The translations under genes and the position numbers were made by a program. Below the pieces are notes generated by a model that saw only the letters and a list, made by a program, of their open reading frames with translations, did no database searches and was not told where the DNA came from. DNA of 64,000 nucleotides from Terasakiella magnetica (GTDB lineage: Bacteria > Pseudomonadota > Alphaproteobacteria > Rhodospirillales > Magnetospirillaceae): assembly GCA_902729415.1 (NCBI GenBank), contig CACVCF010000445.1, forward strand, positions 62,001 through 126,000. Direction: 5' to 3'. How positions within the stretch are numbered: the stretch's first letter is position 1; each line of letters opens with the position of its first letter. This document shows, piece after piece, positions 9,781 through 18,211 of this stretch.

Positions 9781-11088
9781 TTAATTACCCGAGCGCATGG
9801 CATCCACGGAGAACCGCGACGCGGGCGACAGCGAAGGATCGACCTGGCCCTTGAACTGGCCGGTGGTGCAATGCTGAGCCTGGACGTCGATCATCGAGAA
9901 CATGTCATCAAGGGCGATGCCGGTTCCCTTGTTGATGGGCAGGTGATGATCGGGATGCGCCTTGCCGATGGTGAAGTTCTTCCACAGCTTGCCCGAACGG
10001 TCATAGGTGATGGTCCGCGAGGCCGCCATGGTCTGGGCGTCGAAGAACATGGTGCGCTTGCCGACGGGATGATTGGCATCTATCGGGGTGACGTCCACTT
10101 CATAGGCCTTGCGGATCTGCCACGAGATCTTGGGGAAGCAGCTACCCTTGCCGGTGAAGTCAACGAACTTGTAATTGGGTTCGGCGTATTCCGCCGCCAA
10201 TTCCTGCTCGTTGTGGTTGTAGAACGGCATCAGGATGTTGCGGGTGCCCTTGAAGGTCCACTTCATGTCCGAGATACGGCCGTTATAGCCCTCGAAATCC
10301 TCGATCATGTTGTCCGAGCCCAGGAAGGAATCGGTGATCTGGCCGGTGGACAGCTTGCGGACACGGCGCTGGAAGCCGAGATACAGCCAGGTGGAATCCA
10401 GCTTGGTATCGTCCTCGTAGCGGTGGATCAGCAACTGGGTATCGGCCACGTCCTGGGGTTCGAGCACCTTGACGTAGGTGGCGCGGTACATTTCCGACGG
10501 GTTGGGCTCGATATTGGGCATGGGCTCCTGGCCGGTGCGGTGCATGAAGTTCAGCCAGTGCATGCTCATCTTCAAGACACGCTCGACCTTGCCATCGGCC
10601 ATGGTCCGATAGCTCCAATAGGTCGGCGTGTTGGATGCGGAATCGCCCCAGTTGATGCCGTATTTGAAGTTCCAGGCGATCTTTTCACCGGCGCGCTGGT
10701 CGCTGGTCTGGGGCTCTTCCGGGAATGGGCGCCCGGCGATGAAGCCCTTGATCTCGCCCAGCTTGTCACCCAACTGGACCTTGCCGAGATTCTTCTCTGT
10801 CGCTTCCACATAGGTCTTGCTGACGTCGAACGAGGTGGTGGCGCCCACCTTCATCTCGTACCAGCCCGCCTTGATGGCCTCGTACATGGCGGGATCGAGA
10901 ACGTCCTTGGCCTGATCGACGTTGGCGGCGGTGATCACGGCGCCGGGCTTGGCGACGGTGTGGGTCGGGCTTGCCGCCTTGTAGGGCAGGAACGACTTCT
11001 CCACCACGTCCGAGGCTTGGGCGCCGAAAGACAGAAGGGCTGCCGCCCCGACAGTGGCGATCAATGCAAACTTGGTCATCTTGCTCAT
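9781..11088 (-). CDS. DUF1329 family periplasmic/outer-membrane-associated protein
   Basis: 435 residues with a clear signal peptide (MSKMTKFALIATVGAAALLSFGAQA). The family has a LolA/LolB-like fold and is regularly encoded beside DUF1302 and MMPL proteins. Motifs seen include RRVRKLSTGQITDSFLGSD and a C-terminal LPINKGTGIALDDMF. The start at 11088 is set by CCGGAGGA nine bases upstream and by the signal peptide. It is the last gene of a minus-strand operon 16343-9781. The cassette probably moves or binds a hydrophobic aromatic compound across the envelope; this is inferred from family context and from the neighbouring 4-alkylphenol genes. Confidence 0.85.
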   Translation of the reverse strand: MSKMTKFALIATVGAAALLSFGAQASDVVEKSFLPYKAASPTHTVAKPGAVITAANVDQAKDVLDPAMYEAIKAGWYEMKVGATTSFDVSKTYVEATEKNLGKVQLGDKLGEIKGFIAGRPFPEEPQTSDQRAGEKIAWNFKYGINWGDSASNTPTYWSYRTMADGKVERVLKMSMHWLNFMHRTGQEPMPNIEPNPSEMYRATYVKVLEPQDVADTQLLIHRYEDDTKLDSTWLYLGFQRRVRKLSTGQITDSFLGSDNMIEDFEGYNGRISDMKWTFKGTRNILMPFYNHNEQELAAEYAEPNYKFVDFTGKGSCFPKISWQIRKAYEVDVTPIDANHPVGKRTMFFDAQTMAASRTITYDRSGKLWKNFTIGKAHPDHHLPINKGTGIALDDMFSMIDVQAQHCTTGQFKGQVDPSLSPASRFSVDAMRSGN

Positions 11089-11102
11089 TATGTCCTCCGG
11101 TC

Positions 11103-12950
11103 TTAGAAGCGCATGGTGACGTTGGCGAAGAACTCGGTCTCGTCGTGGGCCATACCGATGATGCCTGTACGGAAGTTGCCCATGGGCTCGGTCCCGCCCC
11201 ACAGGCCCTTGGAGGGAGCGCCGTCCCAGGGAGCCGTCGTGGCGTCGGCGTTGTTGCCGAAGGCGTTGCGGTATTCGCCGAACTTGACGTTGGCGCCCGC
11301 GCGGAAGCGCCACATGGCCGCCGGAGTCCACTCGACCGAGGGCTCGACCACATTGGCGCGGGCCTTGAAGTCGCGGGCCATGACCAATTGCGGGCTGACG
11401 GTGTCGCCCAGATACCAGCCCTTGATCAGCAAGGTGGCGATCCAGTTGTCTTCCCAATCGGGCATGCCCAGGACGCCGCCTTGCCTGGAGGTGACCAGCT
11501 CGTGCTGGTTCAGGTGCTGGCCAAAGACCTGGCCGCTGAACAAGAAGGCCTTGCGCTCGTTCAGGAGCGGAATGAAGACATTCTTGTCGGCGCCGACCAC
11601 ATAACGGACGACGTCGGACTTGGAATACAGGCGGGTGCGGTTGGTGTTGGCGAATTCTTCACCCTGGGTATAGACCGTCTCGATACGGAAGGCGGTATCG
11701 ATGGGGGCCACGGTAAAGTCAGCCGAGCCGCCGAAGATGTTGAGGCGCGGGAACTCGATCTGGAAGGCCGGAGCATAATCCCACACGCCCTGGGCATTGT
11801 TCGCCGTGCCCTTGGCGCTGACGATGCCGCCACGCAAGGACGGCATCTGCGAGCGCATGGTCATGGCGTTGATCGAGAAGCCGATGCCCTTGATCTCGCC
11901 TTCGATCTTGCCGCCCACCGAGGTGTTCGACAGCGACCAATCAGGCATATTGGCCTGACTGATGCCGATCTGGTGAGGGCCGAAGGTCAGGGCGCTGGTG
12001 CCGCCGTTATAATTGCCAACGGTACAGCCCACGTCCCAGCAGGTCTTGAGAGCGCGGAAGGCCGCGGCGGCGCCGGCAGGGTTGTTGGGGCTGCCCGCCT
12101 GACCCAGGTTGTTGGCGCGGAACTTTTCCCACATCCACAGTCCCTGGACGTTCAAATCATCGAACGGCCCGCGGGCGCCCATGCGGTAATCGGCACGCAG
12201 CATACCCATGGGGGTGCGGATGTCTTGCAACTCGTCATAGATGTTGTTGCGCGAGTAATCCACCGGGTTGACCACGTCGAGGACGCGGAACAGATCGGTA
12301 CGGCCCCACACCACCTGCTGACGGCCGAAACGGAGCGCCAAGGTGTTGCTGCCGACCGGCAATTCGGCATCGAGGTAAAGCTCGCGGATGACGTCGGCGC
12401 GGTTATTGATCTCGGGCGCCGCCAGCTCCATCTTGCTGGAATCCATATAGCCCTTGATACAACCACGGCTATCGGTGTCGCACGGCCGGACCGGTGTTGC
12501 GAAGGTCAGGCCGTTATCGGCATGGCGCCAGCCGTTGACGATGGCGAGGCCTTCGTTGGTGTTGCCGGCCGCCAGGCCGCCCCAGGGGGCCAAGGCGCTG
12601 CCCCAGGCGGTGGCGGCAGAGCTGTTGTTGTTGGCGAACGATACCGGACCGCCCGCCGAGTTGCCGTATTCCTTGGAATTCAGGTCATAGACGGCGTCAT
12701 AGGACACGCGCAGCGTGGTATGCAGCTTGAAGACCGAAAAAGGGCCGCCGACATTCAGTTTCTTGTCGATCTCGCTTTGGCCCATGGTCCGGGCCTTGGA
12801 TAGGCCGGTGCTGGGGCGGAAGCGGACTTCCTCGTCCACCTTGTCCTTCATGACCCAGCCATCGACCTCGATGGCCTGGGCTGGTGGTGGCGACGCCATC
12901 ACCAGAGGCACCGCCAGGACGGCAGCCGTCATCGTCAACCAGACTTTCAT
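11103..12950 (-). CDS. DUF1302 family outer-membrane protein
   Basis: 615 residues with a signal peptide ending near AQA (residue 26). DUF1302 proteins are predicted outer-membrane beta-barrels. Aromatic, alternating segments and the C-terminal TEFFANVTMRF, ending in Phe, agree with an outer-membrane barrel signature. The start has GGAGGG upstream. It lies 14 bases upstream of the DUF1329 gene and 44 bases downstream of the MMPL transporter. Probable channel for a hydrophobic substrate; specificity cannot be told from sequence. Confidence 0.85.
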   Translation of the reverse strand: MKVWLTMTAAVLAVPLVMASPPPAQAIEVDGWVMKDKVDEEVRFRPSTGLSKARTMGQSEIDKKLNVGGPFSVFKLHTTLRVSYDAVYDLNSKEYGNSAGGPVSFANNNSSAATAWGSALAPWGGLAAGNTNEGLAIVNGWRHADNGLTFATPVRPCDTDSRGCIKGYMDSSKMELAAPEINNRADVIRELYLDAELPVGSNTLALRFGRQQVVWGRTDLFRVLDVVNPVDYSRNNIYDELQDIRTPMGMLRADYRMGARGPFDDLNVQGLWMWEKFRANNLGQAGSPNNPAGAAAAFRALKTCWDVGCTVGNYNGGTSALTFGPHQIGISQANMPDWSLSNTSVGGKIEGEIKGIGFSINAMTMRSQMPSLRGGIVSAKGTANNAQGVWDYAPAFQIEFPRLNIFGGSADFTVAPIDTAFRIETVYTQGEEFANTNRTRLYSKSDVVRYVVGADKNVFIPLLNERKAFLFSGQVFGQHLNQHELVTSRQGGVLGMPDWEDNWIATLLIKGWYLGDTVSPQLVMARDFKARANVVEPSVEWTPAAMWRFRAGANVKFGEYRNAFGNNADATTAPWDGAPSKGLWGGTEPMGNFRTGIIGMAHDETEFFANVTMRF

Positions 12951-12994
12951 TTTATCCCTCCATAGTTTTGGCCATCCCCCCTTCGGGCAGCCGC

Positions 12995-15340
12995 CTAAAT
13001 GACCGGATCCGCCTCACGGACGATGAACCGGGGCCGGAACGTGGCGATCCACGCCGGAACGAAAACCATGGCCGAGACGGCGCAGACCACGATCATGAAG
13101 ATCAGCAGTTTGGCCGCGTCGGCCTGGAAGCGAAGATCCGAGACGAACACCCAGGCGACGATGCCGCCGACCAGGGTGGTGACGGTGCAGGTCACCGCCA
13201 GACCGGTGGTCGAGATCGACCTGCCGATGGCGGTTTGAAAATCAGCATGCTCGTGCAGCTCGTCGCGGATGCGGTCGATGATGTAGACGGCGTAATCGAT
13301 ACCGATGCCGAGGCCGACCGAGATCAGCGGCACGGTGTTGATGTTGAGCCCGATCCCGCACACCGCCAGATAGGCGTAGGTCGCGGCGGTGGGGATGGCC
13401 ATGGCGACGAACATCAAGAGCCCGGCATGCCACGACCGGTAGGTAAAGCCCACCAGGCCGCAGATCAGCAGGAACACCATGGGAATGACGTGGAGGTTGT
13501 CGGAGAACACCTCGCGGTTGACCGCCGCGGTCACCCCCAGCACGCCGCCCGCCAGTTCGACAGTGACGCCCTTGGCCATGGCGGCGACCATCTTGGCGCC
13601 TTCCCCGGCCATGGCGATGGCGCGGTCCACGGTCTCGCCCTTGTGGTCCTTGTAGAAGTAGGCGAGGTTGGCCTTGGAGTAATCGGGGGTGATGAACTCG
13701 TTCAAGGTGCCGGGAATGGGGCTCGACGCCATATAGGCGAACAGCACGCCGCCGACCAGCTGGGCATCGGTGGGGATCTGCTCCCAACGCTGATCGCCAT
13801 TATGGATCAGCTTGTTGACCTGCCGCACCAGGGTCGGCACCGACTTGACGCCGCCCAATTCCGGGTCCAGCAGCATGTGGTTATTGAAGGTCTCGATGGC
13901 CCGCATGGCGTCGGGCTCCTTGAGGCCGCCGGGCTTGTCGGCCTTGGCCACCAGCAGCAGCTGCTCCGAGCCGGGGAACAAGGTGTTCACGGCCGAGGAC
14001 GAGACGTTGTAGTCGTGGCTGCGGTAGAGCAGCGGCGAGCCGGGTTCGGATTCACCGATGGTGACGTCCTTGGCCACCACCATGGAGCCCAGCACCAGCA
14101 CGCCGCCCAGGGCCGTCACCATGGCGGCGCGACGGCGGTCAGCGACCATATGGCCGAGACGGCCCAGGGTGGCCCCCAACTTGGAATGCTTGCGCACCGA
14201 GCTTTTGGGGGTGGGCATATAGCTCAGCAGCAGCGGAATGGTCACCAGCACGTTGAGCATGCCTGACGCCGCCCACAGGGCGGTGAAGACGCCGAGCTCG
14301 AAATTGATCCGCACCGAGCCGGTGATCAGCAGCAGCAGGCCGATGGCGTCACAGGTGATGCCCAGAGATCCGGGATGGAACATCTCGCGCAGGGTCTGCT
14401 GTGCCGCCTGCTTGCCGTCGCCCAGGCGGGCCAGCTCCTGGTACCAGCGCTCGACGATCTGGATGCCGTGGCTCATGGAGCGCGCCGCGATCAGGAACGG
14501 GATCACCAGCATCAGCGGGTCGAGGTGGTAGCCCAGGATGACGATGTAGCCGAGCCCCCAGATGGTGGAGATGAAGATACCCACCAGCGGCAGCGCGACG
14601 CCGTGGAAGCGGCGGAAATAGCCCACCAGCAGTACCAGTACGATCACTGCCGTATAGGCGAACACCTGCAGGCTTTGCGGCAGATAGGAATAGACCCAGC
14701 CGATCAGGGCGGGCTGGCCGGTGGTGTGGATCTTGATGCCGGGCTTGCTCTCCTTGGCGCGGATGTCCTGGAGGCCCTTGAAGATACCGAGATAGTCCAA
14801 CTGGCCGTCGACGAACTGGGCCTTGATCAGGGCTGCCTTGAGGTCGGGCGAGACGATCAGACCGAAAACACGAGGGTCCACCAGGGTTTTGCCCTTCATG
14901 GCCGCCAACTGCTCATCGGTCATGGGGCCGAGGGCCGGGTTGTAATAGACCTCGGAGCGCACGCTGCCTTCCTCGGTCAGCGAGATGAAGCGGGTGGTGC
15001 GGTGGGTGATGGACGACACCAAGTTGTGGTTGACGCCGGGCAGATTGTCGACGGCGGAGGTCACCCGCTCGATCAGGCCCAAATTCTCGTTGCTGAAGAT
15101 GGTGCCCTGCTCGACCTCGACCGCCAGGGTCAGGACGTTGGCACCGCCGAACAGGCCGCGGATGGTGTTATGGACCTTGATGAAGGGGTGCTGCTGCGGC
15201 AGCAGACCTTCGAAATCGGTATAGATCTTCAGCGCCGGAATCTGGGTGGCGAACGCCACCGTCACCAGGGCGACCACGGCGAGAAGAGGCCCTCGCAGCT
15301 TGAATAGGCGGTCGGGCAGGGAATCGATGAAACTGCTCAT
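12995..15340 (-). CDS. MMPL/RND superfamily transporter
   Basis: 781 residues, inner-membrane transporter of the MMPL type. A single N-terminal membrane helix (about 18-34) precedes a large periplasmic domain containing DFEGLLPQQHPFIK. Two clusters of membrane helices follow (about 215-375 and 620-770), including GLGIGIDYAVYIIDR, the typical RND helix-4-like motif. The RND fold is a proton-driven exporter. Operon with the YCF48 lipoprotein upstream (10-base gap) and DUF1302/DUF1329 downstream. Direction of transport and substrate are not evident; the genomic setting suggests a phenolic or other hydrophobic compound. Confidence 0.9.
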   Translation of the reverse strand: MSSFIDSLPDRLFKLRGPLLAVVALVTVAFATQIPALKIYTDFEGLLPQQHPFIKVHNTIRGLFGGANVLTLAVEVEQGTIFSNENLGLIERVTSAVDNLPGVNHNLVSSITHRTTRFISLTEEGSVRSEVYYNPALGPMTDEQLAAMKGKTLVDPRVFGLIVSPDLKAALIKAQFVDGQLDYLGIFKGLQDIRAKESKPGIKIHTTGQPALIGWVYSYLPQSLQVFAYTAVIVLVLLVGYFRRFHGVALPLVGIFISTIWGLGYIVILGYHLDPLMLVIPFLIAARSMSHGIQIVERWYQELARLGDGKQAAQQTLREMFHPGSLGITCDAIGLLLLITGSVRINFELGVFTALWAASGMLNVLVTIPLLLSYMPTPKSSVRKHSKLGATLGRLGHMVADRRRAAMVTALGGVLVLGSMVVAKDVTIGESEPGSPLLYRSHDYNVSSSAVNTLFPGSEQLLLVAKADKPGGLKEPDAMRAIETFNNHMLLDPELGGVKSVPTLVRQVNKLIHNGDQRWEQIPTDAQLVGGVLFAYMASSPIPGTLNEFITPDYSKANLAYFYKDHKGETVDRAIAMAGEGAKMVAAMAKGVTVELAGGVLGVTAAVNREVFSDNLHVIPMVFLLICGLVGFTYRSWHAGLLMFVAMAIPTAATYAYLAVCGIGLNINTVPLISVGLGIGIDYAVYIIDRIRDELHEHADFQTAIGRSISTTGLAVTCTVTTLVGGIVAWVFVSDLRFQADAAKLLIFMIVVCAVSAMVFVPAWIATFRPRFIVREADPVI

Positions 15341-15350
15341 AACGCGGCCC

Positions 15351-16343
15351 TCAGTTGGTCTTGGCGACGGTGTTCCCGACGGGCACAGCCATCAGGGTTC
15401 CCGTACCGGCCAGGATGATGTTTGATTCGGTGACGGCGATGCCGCGCAGGTCGGCCATGGGCAGGCCGGGCAGGGGCGACCAGACGCCGCCCGACAGGCT
15501 GAACGCGGCCCCGGCGGCGCCTGCGACCACGGCACCGTCGTTTCCGGTGGCGATAACGCCGTAAAGCGGCGCCTCGACCGGCGCCTTGGTGCGGGTCCAG
15601 GTCATGCCGCCGTCACGGGTTTCGAGCAGGGCGCCGAACAGGCCGACCACAAGGCCGCGGCTCTCGTTCTGGAAGTGCATGCCCTGGGGATAGAAATCTT
15701 CACCCAGCGATCCGCCCAAGCTCCAGGTGGCGCCGCCGTCATGGGTGATCAGCACCCGGCCGAACTCGCCCGATACCACGCCGAACGAAGCGGTGGGGAA
15801 CGAGATGTTCAGGAACTGGATATCTTCCTGGATCGAGCGGTCGGCCCAGGTCTTGCCGCCGTCGGCGCTGGTGAACATGGCGCCGCGAGCGCCGATCACC
15901 CACAGCTTGTTGTCGGCGGTGCAGGCGGCGTCCAGCACCGAATCCGTGGCGGGCACCGCCATGGACTTCCACTCGGACGATCCGGAACTGCCGCGCCAGA
16001 GCTTGCCGTCAAAATCAAGTGCCGCCAGCGAGCCGTCGCCGCAGGCCGCAGCGCGGATCAACGACGGAGCCCCCGGTAGCTCGGTACGGGTCCAGGTCTT
16101 GCCGCCATCGCCCGATGACGCGATGGTGCCGAATGCTCCCACCGCCATCAGCTGGCTGCCATGGGCCATAACGGATTGGAGATGGTCGGTGCGGCGCACC
16201 GCCTTCGCCTTTTCGGCCGCGACACCGCCCATGCGGTCGTCTTGCTGACACGCGGCAAGGCCCAGCATCATGGCGATCAGACCGACCGCCCTGAATCCCG
16301 ACCGGTACCGGTTGCCCGTGGCGATACAGCGCGAAAAAAGCAT
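15351..16343 (-). CDS. YCF48/BNR-repeat lipoprotein
   Basis: 330 residues. The start is at 16343 (MLFSRCIATG), supported by GGAGGA just upstream, rather than at in-frame codons further out. A lipobox (LGLAAC) is visible at about residues 26-31, so it is probably a lipoprotein. Several Asp-box/BNR-type repeats are seen: SSGDGGKTWTRT, TSADGGKTWADR, THDGGATWSLG and TRDGGMTWTRT. These build a beta-propeller as in photosystem assembly factor YCF48. It is the first gene of the four-gene envelope operon and sits behind a sigma-54 motif at 16447-16463. Likely a periplasm-facing partner of the MMPL transporter. Confidence 0.87.
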   Translation of the reverse strand: MLFSRCIATGNRYRSGFRAVGLIAMMLGLAACQQDDRMGGVAAEKAKAVRRTDHLQSVMAHGSQLMAVGAFGTIASSGDGGKTWTRTELPGAPSLIRAAACGDGSLAALDFDGKLWRGSSGSSEWKSMAVPATDSVLDAACTADNKLWVIGARGAMFTSADGGKTWADRSIQEDIQFLNISFPTASFGVVSGEFGRVLITHDGGATWSLGGSLGEDFYPQGMHFQNESRGLVVGLFGALLETRDGGMTWTRTKAPVEAPLYGVIATGNDGAVVAGAAGAAFSLSGGVWSPLPGLPMADLRGIAVTESNIILAGTGTLMAVPVGNTVAKTN

Positions 16344-16446
16344 GTCCTCCCCCCCCCTATGGTCTTTAAGGCCTCCATCTGTCTGGTGGAGGCTGGGGCC
16401 GAGCCTGGGGTGCGCGGGTGCTTTCCAGGTGCGGCGGGGGATGTGT

Positions 16447-16463
16447 AGCAACCTCTATGCCAA
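16447..16463 (-). promoter_or_regulatory. Sigma-54 promoter motif for the YCF48-MMPL-DUF1302-DUF1329 operon
   Basis: On the minus strand the sequence reads TTGGCATAGAGGTTGCT, a GG-N10-GC match with TTGGCA at -24 and TTGCT at -12. It lies about 104 bases upstream of the ATG at 16343. Confidence 0.65.
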
Positions 16464-16592
16464 AGCGAATCGTGCTCCGGTCATTTCATGGTGCGGTGCA
16501 ATAAATGCTGATTGTCGCCCAGTATTGCTGATGTATCTTTATAAGTGTGTTCTGCGTGAGTGTTTTTAGAGGCCGTCTACAGTGTTCAGCTT

Positions 16593-16607
16593 CGAGACAG
16601 TGTCTCG
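16593..16607. promoter_or_regulatory. Central inverted repeat, candidate activator site
   Basis: CGAGACAGTGTCTCG is a perfect 7-1-7 inverted repeat. It is about 140 bases from the minus-strand sigma-54 motif and about 148 from the plus-strand one, a normal upstream distance for an NtrC-type activator. A 3-base-loop hairpin followed by TTTTT is an alternative reading. Confidence 0.5.
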
Positions 16608-16746
16608 TTTTTGGCCTACGAAGATCGGCGGCAACGCTTATATTAAGTGATGCGTAATATGTCGCAAATTCAGTCACCGCCCTGTTTCGCAACACTCCGC
16701 AGGGTGGTCGTGGTGGGGAATGCCCGGCATTTGAGGGCGGAGTGAA

Positions 16747-16762
16747 TGGCATCGCCTTTGCA
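16747..16762 (+). promoter_or_regulatory. Sigma-54 promoter motif for the alcohol dehydrogenase
   Basis: TGGCATCGCCTTTGCA has GG (16748-16749) and GC (16760-16761) separated by ten bases. It is nearly identical to the motif at 19552-19567. The start would be near 16773, leaving a leader of about 270 bases before the ATG at 17044. Confidence 0.6.
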
Positions 16763-16832
16763 ATGCCCTGATCTGTGCGCGTTGGACCGATAGATGCGAC
16801 GGTTTTAAGAGTCCCCTCGCATTGGTTCGAAC

Positions 16833-16911
16833 GCCCGGAGTCCGGTCCGTATCTCCACCGGCCTCCGGGCTTGTCTGGCAGCGGAGGAGGCTGACGAACA
16901 CTCCTCCGCTG
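16833..16911 (+). other. Two strong hairpins in the alcohol dehydrogenase leader
   Basis: GCCCGGAG (16833-16840) pairs with CTCCGGGC (16863-16870), and CAGCGGAGGAG (16879-16889) pairs with CTCCTCCGCTG (16901-16911). Neither is followed directly by a T-run. The remainder of the 16344-17043 gap shows no coding sequence. Confidence 0.45.
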
Positions 16912-17043
16912 ACCGCGCTCCTGTTTTGCCCCTTAGCCGGGCGCCCGCCCCGTGGGTTTGGCCGCTGTCCCAAATCGCGGCAAGATCCCGCTGACGGGGC
17001 GGTTCCTGAGTGCTTACCGGTATTATCCGCAGGGAGGAAAATT

Positions 17044-18144
17044 ATGAAAATTCATGCCGCCGTTACTCGGGCCAAGGCATCACCGCTTTCGCTGGAAACG
17101 CTGGATCTGGACGATCCGCGTGATGGTGAAATTCTGGTGCGTGTCGTCGCCACCGGCGTTTGCCATACCGATATCGCCATGCGGGACCAGACCTATCCTG
17201 TGCCCCAGCCCATCGTTTTGGGCCATGAAGGCGCCGGTATCGTCGAGAAGGTCGGGCGGGGCGTCACCAAGGTCGCGCCGGGTGATCATGTGGTGATGTC
17301 CTACAATTCCTGCGGTCACTGCGATTGCTGTCACGAGCACGCCCCTAATTACTGCCATGACTTCTTCGGCCGTAATTTCGCAGGCTGCCGCTCGGACGGC
17401 AGTTCGGCACTCAGCCAGGACGGCAAGCTTATTCACGGTAATTTCTTCGGCCAGTCGTCGTTCGCCAATTTCGCCATCTGCCACGAGACCAATATCGTCA
17501 AGGTCAGCAAGGATGCGCCACTGGAGCTGCTCGGTCCGCTCGCTTGCGGCATCCAGACCGGTGCCGGTGCGGTGATCAACTCGCTGAAGGTTCGTCCCGG
17601 CACGTCCTTCGCCGTGTTCGGTGCCGGTTCGGTGGGATTGTCGGCGGTGATGGCGGCCCGTGCTGTCGGTGCCACCACCATCATCGCTGTGGATGTGGTC
17701 GATGACCGTTTGACCATGGCCAAGGAGCTTGGTGCCACTCACACCATCAACCCCAAGGGCGGTGCCACGGTCGAGACCATCATGAAGATCACCGGTGCCG
17801 GAGTGAACTTCGCGCTCGACACCAGCGCCATTCCGGCGGTGATCCGTCAGGCCATGGAAAGCCTGGCTCCGCGCGGCACCTGCGGCATTCTGGGTGCCTC
17901 GTCCCTCGACACCGAACTGACCTTCAACGCCATGCACATCATGACTGCCGGGCGTAAGCTTCAGGGCATCGTCGAAGGCGATTCCACCCCCGAGGTCTTC
18001 ATTCCCCAACTGATCGACCTGTTCCTCCAGGGACGCTTCCCCTACGACAAGCTGGTGAAGTTCTATCCCTTCAGCGACATCAATCACGCCATCGAAGACG
18101 CCGAGACCGGCAAGGCCATCAAGCCGATCATCCGCATGGGCTGA
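17044..18144 (+). CDS. Zinc-dependent aryl alcohol dehydrogenase (class III type)
   Basis: 366 residues, medium-chain zinc alcohol dehydrogenase related to benzyl alcohol dehydrogenases such as XylB. Catalytic zinc ligands are in GVCHTD, GHEGAG and LACGIQTG. Structural-zinc cysteines are in CGHCDCC plus a later Cys (NYC). The NAD-binding motif is [10 protein letters not shown]. The start ATG at 17044 has GGGAGGAAAA upstream. Beside the methylhydroxylase genes it probably oxidises a 4-hydroxybenzyl alcohol to the aldehyde; the substrate is inferred. Preceded by a sigma-54 motif and a structured leader, followed by a bidirectional terminator. Confidence 0.9.
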   Translation: MKIHAAVTRAKASPLSLETLDLDDPRDGEILVRVVATGVCHTDIAMRDQTYPVPQPIVLGHEGAGIVEKVGRGVTKVAPGDHVVMSYNSCGHCDCCHEHAPNYCHDFFGRNFAGCRSDGSSALSQDGKLIHGNFFGQSSFANFAICHETNIVKVSKDAPLELLGPLACGIQTGAGAVINSLKVRPGTSFAVFGAGSVGLSAVMAARAVGATTIIAVDVVDDRLTMAKELGATHTINPKGGATVETIMKITGAGVNFALDTSAIPAVIRQAMESLAPRGTCGILGASSLDTELTFNAMHIMTAGRKLQGIVEGDSTPEVFIPQLIDLFLQGRFPYDKLVKFYPFSDINHAIEDAETGKAIKPIIRMG

Positions 18145-18163
18145 TCCTTCGGCTGAAAAGAAA

Positions 18164-18191
18164 ACCCCCGGAGCGCCGCCGCTCCGGGGGT
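18164..18191 (+). terminator. Bidirectional terminator
   Basis: ACCCCCGGAGC (18164-18174) and GCTCCGGGGGT (18181-18191) flank a six-base loop, with T-run TTTTTATTT after it and AAAA before it. It serves both the dehydrogenase and the convergent gene ending at 18212. Confidence 0.9.
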
Positions 18192-18211
18192 TTTTATTTG
18201 TCCTTCGGCTC

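Noticed and set aside
10971..12803. A 610-codon open frame on the plus strand opposite the DUF1302 gene
   Set aside because: Opposite-strand shadow; the minus-strand protein has a signal peptide and a beta-barrel C-terminus.
16781..16797. A further sigma-54 motif, TTGGACCGATAGATGC
   Set aside because: GG-N10-GC spacing is right, but -24 and -12 boxes match poorly compared with the motif at 16747-16762.
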